This document shows, in pieces, positions 35,661-45,376 of a stretch of 64,000 nt of DNA (the first letter of the stretch is position 1; each line of letters starts with the position of its first letter). Both the position numbers and the translations under genes were made by a program. Under the pieces are notes generated by a model. It saw nothing but the letters and a program-made list of their open reading frames with translations, was not told the DNA's origin and made no database searches. This DNA is from Roseovarius arcticus (GTDB lineage: Bacteria > Pseudomonadota > Alphaproteobacteria > Rhodobacterales > Rhodobacteraceae). The stretch lies in contig NZ_SZZN01000001.1 of NCBI RefSeq assembly GCF_006125015.1, forward strand, positions 3,472,001-3,536,000, written 5' to 3'.

Positions 35661-35710
35661 GGCACAGCGCCTTCGGCAGATTTGGACGCAGACAACGCCT
35701 CAGCACAACG

Positions 35711-35742
35711 AAAGAGGGGCGCCCTGATGGACGCCCCTTTTC
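35711..35742. terminator. Bidirectional terminator between mutT and infB
   Basis: The stem AGGGGCG / CGCCCCT (35715-35721 and 35732-35738) is flanked by AAAG on the left and TTTTC on the right, so it can end transcription from both converging operons. Confidence 0.75.
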
Positions 35743-35760
35743 ATTTGTTGCGGACCCAGA

Positions 35761-38247
35761 TTAATCCAGAGTGCGGACAATCTCTTCGCGCTCGAAGATC
35801 TCGATAACGTCGTCGGGCCGGATGTCTTCGTACTTCTCGAAGGCCATACCGCATTCCTGACCAGACGGAACTTCGGCCACTTCATCCTTGAACCGCTTGA
35901 GCGTTTTTAGCGTGCCCTCGTGGATCACGACGTCGTCACGCAGCAGGCGCACACCGGCGGACCTGCGGGCAACGCCTTCGGTAATCCGGCAACCGGCCAC
36001 TTTGCCGACGCCTGTAACCTTGAACACTTCCATGATCTTGGCGTAGCCGATGAACTTTTCGCGGATCTCTGCACCCAAGAGGCCAGAGGCCGCCGCCTTC
36101 ACGTCGTCCACCAGATCGTAGATGATCGAGTAGTAGCGAATTTCGACACCCTTCTGATTCGCGCTCTGGCGGGCAGGCGCATTGGCACGAACGTTGAAGC
36201 CAATAACCGGCGCACCCGACGCTTCGGCAAGGCCGATGTCCGACTCTGTGATCGCACCGACGCCGGAATGAAGGACGCGGACGCGCACCTCGTCGTTGCC
36301 GATCTTTTCCAACGCCTGAACGATGGCTTCGGCAGAACCCTGCACATCGGCCTTCATCACAATAGGCATCTCGGCCATATTCTTGTTCTCTTTGGCCTGC
36401 AGCATCATCTGGTCCAGCGTCACGGCGGCACCAGCGGCTGCGCGCTTTTCCTTGGCGGCATTGGCACGGTATTCGGCGATCTCGCGGGCCTGCGCCTCGG
36501 TCGCAACGACGTTCAGCACATCGCCAGCCTCGGGTGTGCCGCTAAGGCCCAGCACCTCGACTGGAACAGACGGACCAGCCTCCTTGATACGCTTGCCGTG
36601 ATCATTGATAAGCGCACGCACTTTGCCGAACTGCTGGCCCACGACAAAGATGTCGCCGGTGCGCAATGTGCCTTTCTGGATCAAAACTGTCGCGACAGGG
36701 CCGCGGCCGATATCCAACTGTGCCTCAATCACGGCGCCCTCGGCGGCGCGATTCGGGTTCGCCTTCAGCTCAAGGATCTCAGCCTGCAGCGCGATGGCCT
36801 CTAGCAGAGTGTCCAGACCTTTGCCCGTCTTGGCGCTGACCTCGACGTCCTGCACGTCGCCCGACATCGCCTCGACGACGACCTCGTGCTGCAGCAGGTC
36901 GGTGCGCACTTTTTGCGGATTCGCCTCATGCTTGTCGATCTTGTTGATCGCCACGATCATCGGCACTTTCGCTGCTTTTGCGTGGTTAATCGCCTCAATG
37001 GTCTGGGGCATTACAGCATCATCGGCGGCAACCACCAGTACGACGATATCCGTCACCTGAGCGCCGCGCGCACGCATTGATGTAAAGGCTGCATGGCCGG
37101 GCGTGTCGAGGAACGACAGAACGGAACCGCTGGCCGTTTTGACCTGATAGGCACCGATATGCTGCGTGATACCGCCCGCTTCGCCGGTCTGCACCTTGGC
37201 GTCGCGGATCGCGTCGAGCAGCGACGTCTTGCCGTGATCGACGTGGCCCATGATAGTGATGACGGGCGGGCGCGGCAGCATGTCCTCGGGCTTGTCATGA
37301 ACCTTGGCGATAACATCCTCCACGTCAGCATCCGACACGCGAACGACGCGGTGGCCGAACTCTTCGATGATCAGCTCGGCAGTGTCGGCGTCGATCGCCT
37401 GGTTTTGCGTCACCATCATATCGTTGTTCATTAGCGCCTTGACCACGTCACCGACGCGTTCGGCCATACGCTGGGCCAGCTCGGCGACGACGATGGTCTC
37501 GGGCAGTTGCACGTCGCGAATGATCTTTTCACGCTCTTGGGTGCCGCCCATTGCCTTCTGGCGGGCGCGCTCCTGTTTGCGCTTCATAGCGGCCATGGAT
37601 TTCTGGCGGCCACCTTCGCCGCCCGACAGGGCCTGATTCAGCGTAAGCTTGCCCGAGCGACGATTGTCGTCACCCATGCCCTTGCCCTTTGTCGGGCGCT
37701 TTTGCTCGGTGTCGCGATCCTGCTTGCGCGGGGCCGACGACGGCGCAGGGCCGCGCGGCGCGGCGCGCGCGCCTTCGGGTTCGGACGAGGGTGTAGCGGC
37801 GACCTGTTTGGCCTCATCGGCCTCGCGGCGCTGGCGCTCGTCCTCATCGGCCTTAGCCTTGAGCGCGTCGACACGCTCTTTCTCTTCGCGTTCTTTGGCC
37901 TCGGCTTCTTCGCGGCGACGCTGGCGATCTTCTTCGCGTTCTTTTTCTTCGGCCTCGCGGCGCAGAGCGTCCTCGCCCTCGCGCGCCTTCGCAGCCTGAA
38001 GCGCCTTCATACGGCGTTCCATCTCGGCATCCGAGATGCCAGCAGGCCGCTTGGACGGGTCGCTAATAGGGGCAGGTTTACCTGCGCCAGCCATGTTGCC
38101 CGCACCCGGTTTGGGCACAACAACGCGCTTACGCTTGGTTTCCACCACGACGTTCTTGGTCCGGCCATGGCTGAAGCTTTGCTTCACACTGCCCGCACGC
38201 GGACCGCCACTGACACCCAATGTCTTTTTACCGTCGTTGTCGCTCAT
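35761..38247 (-). CDS. infB: Translation initiation factor IF-2
   Basis: This 828-residue GTPase places initiator tRNA on the small ribosomal subunit. The N-terminal half is highly charged (about 80-200, Glu/Arg/Lys-rich coiled region). It is followed by the IF2 N-domain and the G domain, with [15 protein letters not shown] (G1), DTPGHAAF (G3) and NKIDK (G4), then IF2 domains II-IV ending with the [13 protein letters not shown] tail. It overlaps ylxR by 4 bases (ATGA) and is the last gene of the rimP-nusA-ylxR-infB operon. Confidence 0.97.
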   Translation of the reverse strand: MSDNDGKKTLGVSGGPRAGSVKQSFSHGRTKNVVVETKRKRVVVPKPGAGNMAGAGKPAPISDPSKRPAGISDAEMERRMKALQAAKAREGEDALRREAEEKEREEDRQRRREEAEAKEREEKERVDALKAKADEDERQRREADEAKQVAATPSSEPEGARAAPRGPAPSSAPRKQDRDTEQKRPTKGKGMGDDNRRSGKLTLNQALSGGEGGRQKSMAAMKRKQERARQKAMGGTQEREKIIRDVQLPETIVVAELAQRMAERVGDVVKALMNNDMMVTQNQAIDADTAELIIEEFGHRVVRVSDADVEDVIAKVHDKPEDMLPRPPVITIMGHVDHGKTSLLDAIRDAKVQTGEAGGITQHIGAYQVKTASGSVLSFLDTPGHAAFTSMRARGAQVTDIVVLVVAADDAVMPQTIEAINHAKAAKVPMIVAINKIDKHEANPQKVRTDLLQHEVVVEAMSGDVQDVEVSAKTGKGLDTLLEAIALQAEILELKANPNRAAEGAVIEAQLDIGRGPVATVLIQKGTLRTGDIFVVGQQFGKVRALINDHGKRIKEAGPSVPVEVLGLSGTPEAGDVLNVVATEAQAREIAEYRANAAKEKRAAAGAAVTLDQMMLQAKENKNMAEMPIVMKADVQGSAEAIVQALEKIGNDEVRVRVLHSGVGAITESDIGLAEASGAPVIGFNVRANAPARQSANQKGVEIRYYSIIYDLVDDVKAAASGLLGAEIREKFIGYAKIMEVFKVTGVGKVAGCRITEGVARRSAGVRLLRDDVVIHEGTLKTLKRFKDEVAEVPSGQECGMAFEKYEDIRPDDVIEIFEREEIVRTLD

Positions 38248-38876
38248 GAGGTCTTCTTTCCTTTCCGATGGCCGTTGCCATCGTCCGAAACGCGCAGGCC
38301 TTTCAGCCTTGCCGCTTCCTCTACAACACGTTGCGTCAAACCGCCAGCGCCCAGTGCCGCGTGGATCGTCGTTTGGCGCCCGAAGGCCTGGCCCAGCTCA
38401 TCGGCGGTCAGCCACCCGATGAAAGAGCCGTAATGCGGCGTGCTAAGCTTGGATTTCCCACGCTCGGACCCGTCGCTGGCCTGTATAAGTACTTCAGCCT
38501 CTTCTTTATCGAGGCTACTCTTGACCTTTTCGTAACCCGACACGGCACGCCCGCCTTTGCGCGCGAGGCTGATCAGATTGATCACCCGCTGTGCCAACAG
38601 CTTTTCGACCCAATTGGTCAAACCGTCTGGCACCTGAACAGGCTGCTTCGCGGCGCGGGCGAACAAGCCTTTGCTCGCCGCTTTGTCCAATGCGGCCCGG
38701 TCCGCAGATACCCAGATGCCACGGCCCGGCAGCTTCTCCATCAGGTCGGGGGCGACCTGACCATCTGGCCCAATCACGAACCGGATCAGGCCAAACTTCG
38801 GCTGCACTTCGCCCGTGGCGATGCATTTACGCTCTGGACCATCACTTTGGTCTTTGGAATGCCCACCGCGTCCCAT
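38244..38876 (-). CDS. YlxR-type RNA-binding protein with L7Ae-like domain
   Basis: This 210-residue protein has an N-terminal DUF448/YlxR domain (about 10-90, with [20 protein letters not shown] and [15 protein letters not shown]) and a C-terminal L7Ae/L30e-like region (about 90-190, [21 protein letters not shown]). The tail is basic ([11 protein letters not shown]). YlxR lies between nusA and infB in many bacteria, and the Firmicute homologue has been linked to RNase P. In alphaproteobacteria the longer two-domain form is normal. Its exact role here is unknown. Confidence 0.9.
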   Translation of the reverse strand: MGRGGHSKDQSDGPERKCIATGEVQPKFGLIRFVIGPDGQVAPDLMEKLPGRGIWVSADRAALDKAASKGLFARAAKQPVQVPDGLTNWVEKLLAQRVINLISLARKGGRAVSGYEKVKSSLDKEEAEVLIQASDGSERGKSKLSTPHYGSFIGWLTADELGQAFGRQTTIHAALGAGGLTQRVVEEAARLKGLRVSDDGNGHRKGKKTS

Positions 38877-38899
38877 CAGGTTCTTTCCGAGGCCTGCAA

Positions 38900-40510
38900 T
38901 CAGGCCTCGGCTTCCTCTTCTGCTTCGCCGTCGTCAGTAGCGCCTGCCATCTCGGTCGGATCGACCCAGCCCAGCATAACACGCGCAGTCATAACCATGT
39001 TCTGCGCTTCTTCCAATGATACGTCGAAGGGCTCCAGAAGACCGTCGTCCTTGATGCGCTCGCCGTCTTGCACGGTCCAACCGCCGGCAAGCTCCCAATC
39101 GGCGCAGGTTGCGAAATCTTCCAGCGTCTTTACGCCATCCTCGGCCAGCGCCAACACCATTTGGGGTGTCAGACCCTCAAATTCAATAAGGCTGTCCTCG
39201 ACGCCCATCTCGCGCGCCTTGTCCAGTGCGGCTTTGGCCTTGGCCTCCAGTATGTCGCGGGCGCGAGCCTGCAGTTCCTTGGCTGTGTCGTCGTCGATAC
39301 CATCGATGACCATCAGCTCGTCCAGATCGACATATGCGACCTCTTCGAGATTGGTGAAACCTTCGGACACCAGCAGCTGGGCAAAGAACTCGTCCAGATC
39401 TAGATTCTCCATGAAGAGGCCAGTGCGCTCTTCGAATTCTTTTTGGCGCCGCTCGCTATCCTCGGCCTCGGTCATGATGTCGATGTCCAGACCGGTCAGC
39501 TGGCTGGCCAAACGCACGTTCTGGCCGCGGCGGCCAATGGCAAGGCTCAGTTGCTCTTCTGGTACGACGACGTCGATCTTGCCAGCTTCTTCGTCAAGAA
39601 CGACCTTGGTCACCTCAGCAGGCTGAAGCGCGTTGACGAGGAATGTCGGCTGATCGTCATTCCACGGAATAATGTCGATCTTTTCGCCCTGAAGCTCGTT
39701 GACGACGGCCTGAACACGGCTGCCGCGCATACCAACGCAGGCACCGACGGGGTCGATACTGCTATCATAGCTGATGACGGCGATCTTGGCGCGGCTGCCC
39801 GGGTCGCGGGCAACTGCTTTGATCTCGATGATGCCGTCATAGATTTCGGGCACTTCCATCTTGAACAATTCGGCCATGAATTCAGGCGCTGTGCGCGACA
39901 GGAAGATCTGCGGCCCGCGCTGCTCGCGGCGCACATCCTTGATGTAGCAGCGGATACGGTCGTTCGGACGGTACGCCTCGCGGCCGATTTTCTCATTGCG
40001 GCGCAGAATTGCCTCGCCGCGGCCCACATCCACGATGACGTTGCCATACTCTTCGCGCTTGACCAGACCGTTGATGATAGTGCCGGCGCGGTCTTTGAAT
40101 TCCTCGTACTGACGGTCACGCTCGGCTTCGCGAACCTTTTGCAGGATCACCTGCTTGGCCGATTGTGCAGCGATACGGCCCATCTCGACGGGGGGCACTT
40201 CTTCGATGAATTCCTGCCCAATTTCCGGGTCGGCCATGTATTGCTTGGCCTGCTCGACGGTGAATTCGGCCTGATAATTTTCGACCTCGTCATCGGCGAC
40301 CACGGTGCGAACGCGGGTAAATGTCGCGCGACCTGTTTTGCGGTCAATCGACACGCGAATGTCCATTTCAGCGCCGTAGCGCGATTTGGCAGCACGCGAG
40401 AGCGATTCTTCCATCGCCTCGACCACCAGACCGGGGTCGATCATTTTTTCGCGTGCGACAGCTTCGGCTGTTTGAAGCAGTTCAAGCTGGTTTGCGGATG
40501 TAATTGCCAT
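38900..40510 (-). CDS. nusA: Transcription termination/antitermination factor NusA
   Basis: This 536-residue RNA polymerase-binding factor has an N-terminal domain (1-125), an S1 domain (about 135-200), KH1 and KH2 (about 230-345, with GACVGMRGSRVQAVVNELQGEKIDI and LAIGRRGQNVRLASQLTG) and two C-terminal helix-hairpin-helix repeats (about 365-500) with an acidic end. It controls pausing and termination. It lies 5 bases after rimP and 23 bases before ylxR in the same operon. A terminator-like structure upstream of rimP could be relevant to NusA control. Confidence 0.97.
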   Translation of the reverse strand: MAITSANQLELLQTAEAVAREKMIDPGLVVEAMEESLSRAAKSRYGAEMDIRVSIDRKTGRATFTRVRTVVADDEVENYQAEFTVEQAKQYMADPEIGQEFIEEVPPVEMGRIAAQSAKQVILQKVREAERDRQYEEFKDRAGTIINGLVKREEYGNVIVDVGRGEAILRRNEKIGREAYRPNDRIRCYIKDVRREQRGPQIFLSRTAPEFMAELFKMEVPEIYDGIIEIKAVARDPGSRAKIAVISYDSSIDPVGACVGMRGSRVQAVVNELQGEKIDIIPWNDDQPTFLVNALQPAEVTKVVLDEEAGKIDVVVPEEQLSLAIGRRGQNVRLASQLTGLDIDIMTEAEDSERRQKEFEERTGLFMENLDLDEFFAQLLVSEGFTNLEEVAYVDLDELMVIDGIDDDTAKELQARARDILEAKAKAALDKAREMGVEDSLIEFEGLTPQMVLALAEDGVKTLEDFATCADWELAGGWTVQDGERIKDDGLLEPFDVSLEEAQNMVMTARVMLGWVDPTEMAGATDDGEAEEEAEA

Positions 40511-40515
40511 GGATT

Positions 40516-41097
40516 TCAGTCCTCCTCAGAACCGGTATCAGTCTGGATTTCGTCAAACTCGGTTTCATCAATGTCAGTTTCGCCCGCCGCCTTACGTTGG
40601 CGCAGCATTTCCTTGATCAGCTCGTCGGTCAGGACCAGCTTGGCGTCGGCGAGCCAATCAAATTGCAGGCCGATAGTGCCTTCCTCAACGTTAATCAGTA
40701 CTTCGTTGCCCTCAACGCCCGCGAGCATCCCCTTAAAGCGTTTGCGGCCATCGATCAGATCATTCGTCTCAATCTTAGCCTCATAGCCCTCGAACGCCGC
40801 GAAATGCTTGAGCATTGTGAGGGGCCGGTCAATACCGGGGCTGCTGACTTCCAGCGTGTAGGCCTCGGCCAGCGGGTCCTCAACGTCAAGGGTTGCGCTG
40901 ACGGCGGTGCTGATACGGGCGCAATCGTCCACTTCGATACCGCCCTCGGGCCGCTCGGCCATGATTTGCAGCGTATGATACTTGCCACCCATCAGCCGCA
41001 CGCGCACCAGATCGAATCCCATATCCTCGATCACCGGTGTGATGATCTCGGCCAGGCGGCGGTCGATGGCGGCTTTGGCGATAAGGTCGTTGGTCAT
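40516..41097 (-). CDS. rimP: Ribosome maturation factor RimP
   Basis: This 193-residue protein assists 30S ribosomal subunit assembly. The N-terminal domain (about 1-90) contains [37 protein letters not shown] and [13 protein letters not shown], both highly conserved, and a C-terminal SH3-like domain follows (about 95-165). The last 30 residues are acidic. It is the first gene of the nusA operon; the 5' leader starts after an intrinsic terminator at 41150-41174. Confidence 0.94.
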   Translation of the reverse strand: MTNDLIAKAAIDRRLAEIITPVIEDMGFDLVRVRLMGGKYHTLQIMAERPEGGIEVDDCARISTAVSATLDVEDPLAEAYTLEVSSPGIDRPLTMLKHFAAFEGYEAKIETNDLIDGRKRFKGMLAGVEGNEVLINVEEGTIGLQFDWLADAKLVLTDELIKEMLRQRKAAGETDIDETEFDEIQTDTGSEED

Positions 41098-41149
41098 GGC
41101 AATCAGGTCTGTCTCTTTCGGGGTCGTGGCCTGAGGTGGCCCTCAAGCA

Positions 41150-41174
41150 CAAAAAAACGGGCGCGCGGCCCGTT
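41150..41174 (-). terminator. Intrinsic terminator between pip and rimP
   Basis: On the minus strand, AACGGGC-CGCGC-GCCCGTT is followed by TTTTTT, a canonical Rho-independent terminator. It lies 110 bases past the pip stop and 53 bases before the rimP start. It most simply ends pip, but it would act as an attenuator if rimP is transcribed from a promoter further upstream. Confidence 0.88.
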
Positions 41175-41283
41175 GAATTATCCGGTGGTGCGTTTTGGTG
41201 TGGACCCGAAACGCGCCGCTATTAATGGGGATATAGCGAGGGGGGCGACTGGATGCAAGCGGATTGCCACGGGCCTTCGGCGA

Positions 41284-42255
41284 TTACCCGCGTTTGAGCC
41301 CGTCCATCACGCTTACCAGTTCCGCGCTGATGCCCGGCTCAGACAGGGCGTGGCCGGCGACGGGGATCATGTGCAGGCGGCTGCCAGACCAAGCATTTGA
41401 CAGCTTGTACGCCGTGGCGGGCGGGCAAATCATATCGTAGCGGCCCTGCACGATGGTGCCGGGGATACCCGCCAGCTGTGCCATGTTGTCCATGATCCAG
41501 CCGTCATGCGTCAAAAATCCAGCATTGGTGAAATAGTGATTTTCAAGCCTAGCAAAAGCGCGGGCGTACTCAGCCGGGCTATCGCCACCAACCCCGGAGG
41601 AGCGGACGGTCGCGAGCGCATTTTCCCAACCACTCCACGCACGCGCATGCAGTACCTCGGTATGGCTGTCGCCCGAAAACAGGCGTTTATGATAGGCTGC
41701 GATCATATCGCCGCGTTCTGCCTCAGGGATGAGGCTTTCGAATCGCGCCCATGTTTCTGGCCAGAAGCGACCTGCGCCGCCACCATAGAACCAATCCAGT
41801 TCAGCCTGGGTCATGGTAAAGACGCCGCGCAGCACCAGATGCACGCACCGCTCGGGATGCGTGATACCGTAAATCAGCGCCAGCGTCGCGCCCCAGCTGC
41901 CGCCAAAAACGATCCACCGCTCAATGCCCATTGTGGTGCGTATCAGCTCGATGTCATCCACCAGATGCCAAGTTGTATTCGCCTCGACCGAGGCGTGCGG
42001 CTTGGACCGTCCACAGCCGCGCTGATCGAACAGAATAATCCGGTAAACAGCGGGGTCGAAATAGCGCCGCATCGCAGGGCTGCATCCGCCGCCGGGGCCG
42101 CCGTGGAATACGACAACAGGCGCGCCGTCTGGGTTACCCGACTGCTCGACATAGACCTCGTGGCCGTCGCCTACGTCCAGCATCCGGCGGTCAAACGGCT
42201 CGACCGGGGGATATAGATACTGCACTGCGTTTTTTGCTCCCGCGATTTTATCCAT
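41284..42255 (-). CDS. pip: Proline iminopeptidase
   Basis: This 323-residue alpha/beta hydrolase removes N-terminal proline from peptides. Family signatures are FHGGPGGGCSPAMRRYFDP (oxyanion region), RGCGRS, the nucleophile elbow GGSWGATLALIYG, VQGRYDMICPP with the acid residue and AGHALSEP with the catalytic His. The start at 42255 gives the usual YLYPPVEPFD beginning after a short leader. It is divergent from ubiG across 49 bases, so both promoters are compact. Confidence 0.94.
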   Translation of the reverse strand: MDKIAGAKNAVQYLYPPVEPFDRRMLDVGDGHEVYVEQSGNPDGAPVVVFHGGPGGGCSPAMRRYFDPAVYRIILFDQRGCGRSKPHASVEANTTWHLVDDIELIRTTMGIERWIVFGGSWGATLALIYGITHPERCVHLVLRGVFTMTQAELDWFYGGGAGRFWPETWARFESLIPEAERGDMIAAYHKRLFSGDSHTEVLHARAWSGWENALATVRSSGVGGDSPAEYARAFARLENHYFTNAGFLTHDGWIMDNMAQLAGIPGTIVQGRYDMICPPATAYKLSNAWSGSRLHMIPVAGHALSEPGISAELVSVMDGLKRG

Positions 42256-42304
42256 GATCGTCCTATGTTAAGCCGCAACATAATTGAACATACGGGAGGG
42301 CGGA

Positions 42305-43060
42305 ATGCAAAGGGCAGCATCCACGATAGACGAAGGCGAAGTCGCCAAGTTTCAGGCTATGGCCGAGGAGTGGTGGGATCCCGCTGGCAAGTTCAAGCCT
42401 CTGCACATGATGAACCCTTGCAGACTGGACTATATCACCCGCCAGATTGCAGCCGAGTTTGAACGTGACCTTGGCACAGATGCGCCCTTCAAGGGTCTAC
42501 GCATCCTCGATATCGGATGCGGTGGCGGCCTGCTGGCCGAGCCTATGGCGCGTCTGGGCGCGGAGGTCGTCGGCGCAGACGCGGCCGAGCGGAACATTCC
42601 CGTCGCGCAGGTCCATGCCGAGCAATCGGGCCTGAAAATCGACTATCGCCACACAACAGCCGAGGCGCTAGCAGAGGCGGGCGAGCAATTCGATGCCGTA
42701 CTGAACATGGAAGTGGTGGAGCATGTGTCAGATCCACTCGCCTATCTGACCGCCTGCCGGGAGTTGCTCAAACCTGGCGGGCTGCAAATCTGCTCGACCC
42801 TCAATCGCAACCCAAAGAGCTACGTTATGGCGATCATCGGCGCCGAACATGTGATGCGCTGGCTGCCTAAGGGCACCCATGACTGGTCTAAATTCATCAC
42901 GCCTGACGAGTTATATGATCTGCTGCGTCAGGCTGGTCTGGAGCCGGTAGATCGCAAAGGGTTTGTTTTTAACCCGGTCAGCTGGAGATGGTCCGTCTCA
43001 GATCGAGATCTTAGCGTGAATTACGTCACTGCCAGCCGCAAACCGGGCAACTCCAGCTAG
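42305..43060 (+). CDS. ubiG: Ubiquinone biosynthesis O-methyltransferase UbiG
   Basis: This 251-residue SAM-dependent enzyme carries out both O-methylations in ubiquinone synthesis. It has [23 protein letters not shown] near the N-terminus, motif [19 protein letters not shown], and [20 protein letters not shown], which is specific to UbiG. I chose the ATG at 42305, preceded by GGGAGGGCGG; the ATG at 42284 adds seven residues without better support. Its 3' end overlaps the convergent marR gene by 4 bases. Confidence 0.95.
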   Translation: MQRAASTIDEGEVAKFQAMAEEWWDPAGKFKPLHMMNPCRLDYITRQIAAEFERDLGTDAPFKGLRILDIGCGGGLLAEPMARLGAEVVGADAAERNIPVAQVHAEQSGLKIDYRHTTAEALAEAGEQFDAVLNMEVVEHVSDPLAYLTACRELLKPGGLQICSTLNRNPKSYVMAIIGAEHVMRWLPKGTHDWSKFITPDELYDLLRQAGLEPVDRKGFVFNPVSWRWSVSDRDLSVNYVTASRKPGNSS

Positions 43061-43503
43061 GCATCAGGCTCTAGCCGGGCGCGCAGACTGCGCAGCACGG
43101 GCAGGGCGGCGCGCACTTTGCTTTCGCCCAGTTCGGCCACGACCTCGGAGATTAGCGGCGTTATCGACGATATCGCCGCCTCGCGCGCCGTGCGGCCCGC
43201 CGGGCTAATCGACACGCGCTTGCGCCGGGCATCGTCCCAATCAGGCCGGATATGGACGTATCCGGCCCATTCCAGCTTTTGGAGCGTATTGGTCATCGCG
43301 CCGCGTGTGACATGAAAACTCTTGGCAAGCTCTCCCGGGCTCCGCTCCGCTCCCGCGCGTGCCAGATGGTTTAGCACCGAGAAATGCGACACCTCCATCC
43401 CCTTGGGCAGAACCCGCGCCAGTTGATTACGGATCAACTGATCGTTCGTCAGGATCTCGCTAAAAAGCGCAACGGCTAAGGCATTTGTGGGCGTATCTTC
43501 CAT
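43057..43503 (-). CDS. MarR-family transcriptional regulator
   Basis: This 148-residue winged-helix regulator has the recognition region [27 protein letters not shown] and the wing segment [19 protein letters not shown]. MarR proteins usually repress genes for efflux or aromatic stress. It follows the nitrilase gene with a one-base overlap (shared at 43503), so it is co-transcribed with nitrilase and glutaredoxin. Its target is not evident. Confidence 0.9.
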   Translation of the reverse strand: MEDTPTNALAVALFSEILTNDQLIRNQLARVLPKGMEVSHFSVLNHLARAGAERSPGELAKSFHVTRGAMTNTLQKLEWAGYVHIRPDWDDARRKRVSISPAGRTAREAAISSITPLISEVVAELGESKVRAALPVLRSLRARLEPDA

Positions 43504-44333
43504 CAGGGGCCGCCGAACGTTGGGTCATGCATCATCGCAGGGATGCGCTGTCGCGCTTGTGCCACCTCATTCATGTCCAGATCAACGTAAATCACCCCCG
43601 GTTCGGTGCCGCCGTCGGCCAGCACCTCGCCCCACGGCGATACCGCTAGGCTGTGCCCGAAGGTCTGACGCGGCTTTCCTGCGCTCGCCGCATGCGTACC
43701 GGTCTGCGCGGGGGCTAGCACGTATGCGCCCGTCTCTATCGCGCGGGCGCGCAGCAAGGTGTGCCAATGCGCAGCGCCCGTTACAGGCGAAAACGCGGAT
43801 GGCACGGTGAGTATTCCAGCGCCGTTCTGCGCCAAATTGCGGTAGAGGTGCGGAAAACGGACGTCGTAGCAAATGGTCATGCCCATGCGGCCCCAAGGCG
43901 TGTCCGCCAAAACCGCCTGAGCGCCGGGGCGATAGCCTGCTGATTCCCGATAGCTTTCGGTGTCGCTGATCGTAACGTCGAACATGTGTATCTTGTCATA
44001 GCGCGCCTTGATACCACCATCCGGTCCGATCAGGAACGAGCGGTTGGCAAACCGCCCGTCCGCATCGCCCGTTTTTATGCAGAGCGATCCGATCAGCAGC
44101 CAGATGCCCCGCGACGCCGCCAGATCGCAAAGCGCGGCGAGGGTGATGTCATCCTCCTCGCGCGTCAGCACTTCTTGCTGCCGCGCGCGGCTGGCCGAAA
44201 CGCAATTGGTCACTTCAGGCGTAAGGATCAGCTGCGCCCCGGCATCTGCCGCGCGATGCACCAGAGCCGCTGTTACAGCGAGGTTGGCGGCAGGATCATC
44301 GCTGCTGCACAACTGGATTAGCGCGGCCTTCAT
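43503..44333 (-). CDS. Carbon-nitrogen hydrolase (nitrilase superfamily, Nit-type)
   Basis: This 276-residue amidase has the catalytic triad Glu40 (LILTPEVTN), Lys114 (ARYDKIHMFDV) and Cys155 (MTICYDVRFP). The overall pattern is close to Nit1/Nit2, which repair deaminated glutathione or related omega-amides. Coupling to a glutaredoxin (start/stop overlap of 4 bases at 44330-44333) fits a link with glutathione, although substrate assignment from sequence alone is not secure. Confidence 0.9.
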   Translation of the reverse strand: MKAALIQLCSSDDPAANLAVTAALVHRAADAGAQLILTPEVTNCVSASRARQQEVLTREEDDITLAALCDLAASRGIWLLIGSLCIKTGDADGRFANRSFLIGPDGGIKARYDKIHMFDVTISDTESYRESAGYRPGAQAVLADTPWGRMGMTICYDVRFPHLYRNLAQNGAGILTVPSAFSPVTGAAHWHTLLRARAIETGAYVLAPAQTGTHAASAGKPRQTFGHSLAVSPWGEVLADGGTEPGVIYVDLDMNEVAQARQRIPAMMHDPTFGGP

Positions 44334-44587
44334 GCCGCTAGCAGCGCGTCCAGCTTATTAGCGCGCTCCAGCGCATACAGCTCATCGCAGCCGCCGATAT
44401 GGATATCACCTACAAAGATTTGCGGCACGGTGCGACCGCCTTCGGCGCGCTTTGTCATTTCGGCCCGCTTTGCTGGCTGCGCGGCAATGTCGATCTCGGT
44501 GAAAGTGACGCCTTTCTGCGACAGCAACCGCTTGGCCGCGTGGCAAAAACCGCAGAGCGGCGAGGTGTAGATGTCGACAGGCTTCAT
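44330..44587 (-). CDS. grxC: Glutaredoxin 3
   Basis: This 85-residue dithiol glutaredoxin has active-site Cys12-Gly-Phe-Cys15 where most bacterial Grx3 have CPYC. TVPQIFVGDIHIGGCDEL supplies the cis-Pro and glutathione-binding GG. It reduces disulphides using glutathione. It lies between comF and the nitrilase gene on the same strand. Confidence 0.93.
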   Translation of the reverse strand: MKPVDIYTSPLCGFCHAAKRLLSQKGVTFTEIDIAAQPAKRAEMTKRAEGGRTVPQIFVGDIHIGGCDELYALERANKLDALLAA

Positions 44588-44600
44588 GGGCGGCGTTCCT

Positions 44601-44627
44601 TAAATTCAGATGGTCCCCCTGAATTTA
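44601..44627 (-). terminator. Inverted repeat covering the comF stop codon
   Basis: A perfect 9-base inverted repeat, TAAATTCAG / CTGAATTTA with a 9-base loop, includes the comF TAA stop. It lies 14 bases before grxC, has no T-run, and is AT-rich in its outer arms. It may limit read-through or be an RNA processing structure. Confidence 0.4.
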
Positions 44628-45362
44628 GGCATCCTTGGCCGCGCGCGCCAGTACCAGAATGTCTACATTCGCCGCGCCGGCCGCGCGGCACGCCTCTGCG
44701 GCGGCGGCGAGGGTCGCGCCCGAGGTCATGACGTCGTCCACCAACAGAACGGGTCGCCCCGACAGGCGGTGGCGCCGCTTTGGGTGCACCTTGATCGTGC
44801 CCTCCATCGTGGCAAAACGGGCATCCCGGCCTAGTCCGCCCAAGGATGGCGTAGCACGCGGACGGACCAACAAATCGGGGCACACGGCGCGATCTACCTC
44901 GCGGGCCAGCGCATGCGCCAGCAGCGCCGATTGATTATATCGCCGCTTCAACAGGCGCAGCCAGTGCAGCGGCACAGGCGCGATCAGCGTATCTGGTCTG
45001 AGCAAAGGAAGCGCCGCGCGCGCCATCCAGGACGCAGCCGGACCCGCCATATCGTGCCGATCACCATGCTTCAGTCGCAGAACCATCTTGCGACCATTAC
45101 CGTCATATATCAGCGCCGCGCGCCCTCTGTCCCAGGGACGCCGCACAGTGAGGCATTCGTCGCAACTTAGCACATCGTCTGGTGCGTCAGGCCCAGACGG
45201 CAGCGGAACCCCGCACAGATTGCACACCTGCCCCGCGATGAACGGCGTGTCGCGCCAGCAAGGGCCGCACAGTCCGAAATCACTGTCGACCAAGCCACCG
45301 CAAAAGGTGCATCGCGAGGGGTAGACCAGCCGAATGGCCGATTGAACATAAGCCGCCTTCAT
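44625..45362 (-). CDS. ComF-family phosphoribosyltransferase-like protein
   Basis: This 245-residue ComF protein has four N-terminal Cys pairs (CTFC, CGPC, CNLC, CDEC) that would bind zinc and a C-terminal phosphoribosyltransferase fold with VLLVDDVMTSGATL as the PRPP loop. In transformable bacteria ComF is a cytosolic competence protein for uptake of single-stranded DNA; it is also common in species not known to be competent. It is divergent from a BioC-like gene across only 14 bases. Confidence 0.92.
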   Translation of the reverse strand: MKAAYVQSAIRLVYPSRCTFCGGLVDSDFGLCGPCWRDTPFIAGQVCNLCGVPLPSGPDAPDDVLSCDECLTVRRPWDRGRAALIYDGNGRKMVLRLKHGDRHDMAGPAASWMARAALPLLRPDTLIAPVPLHWLRLLKRRYNQSALLAHALAREVDRAVCPDLLVRPRATPSLGGLGRDARFATMEGTIKVHPKRRHRLSGRPVLLVDDVMTSGATLAAAAEACRAAGAANVDILVLARAAKDA

Positions 45363-45376
45363 CTATATGTCCCCTC

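Noticed and set aside
37507..38433. 308-codon plus-strand frame opposite the infB N-terminal charged region
   Set aside because: Leu/Phe/Arg-rich text is the antisense of the Glu/Lys/Arg repeat region of IF-2, not a membrane protein.
38268..40786. Two long plus-strand frames (452 and 447 codons) inside ylxR, nusA and rimP
   Set aside because: Shadow frames of conserved genes, with no recognisable domains.
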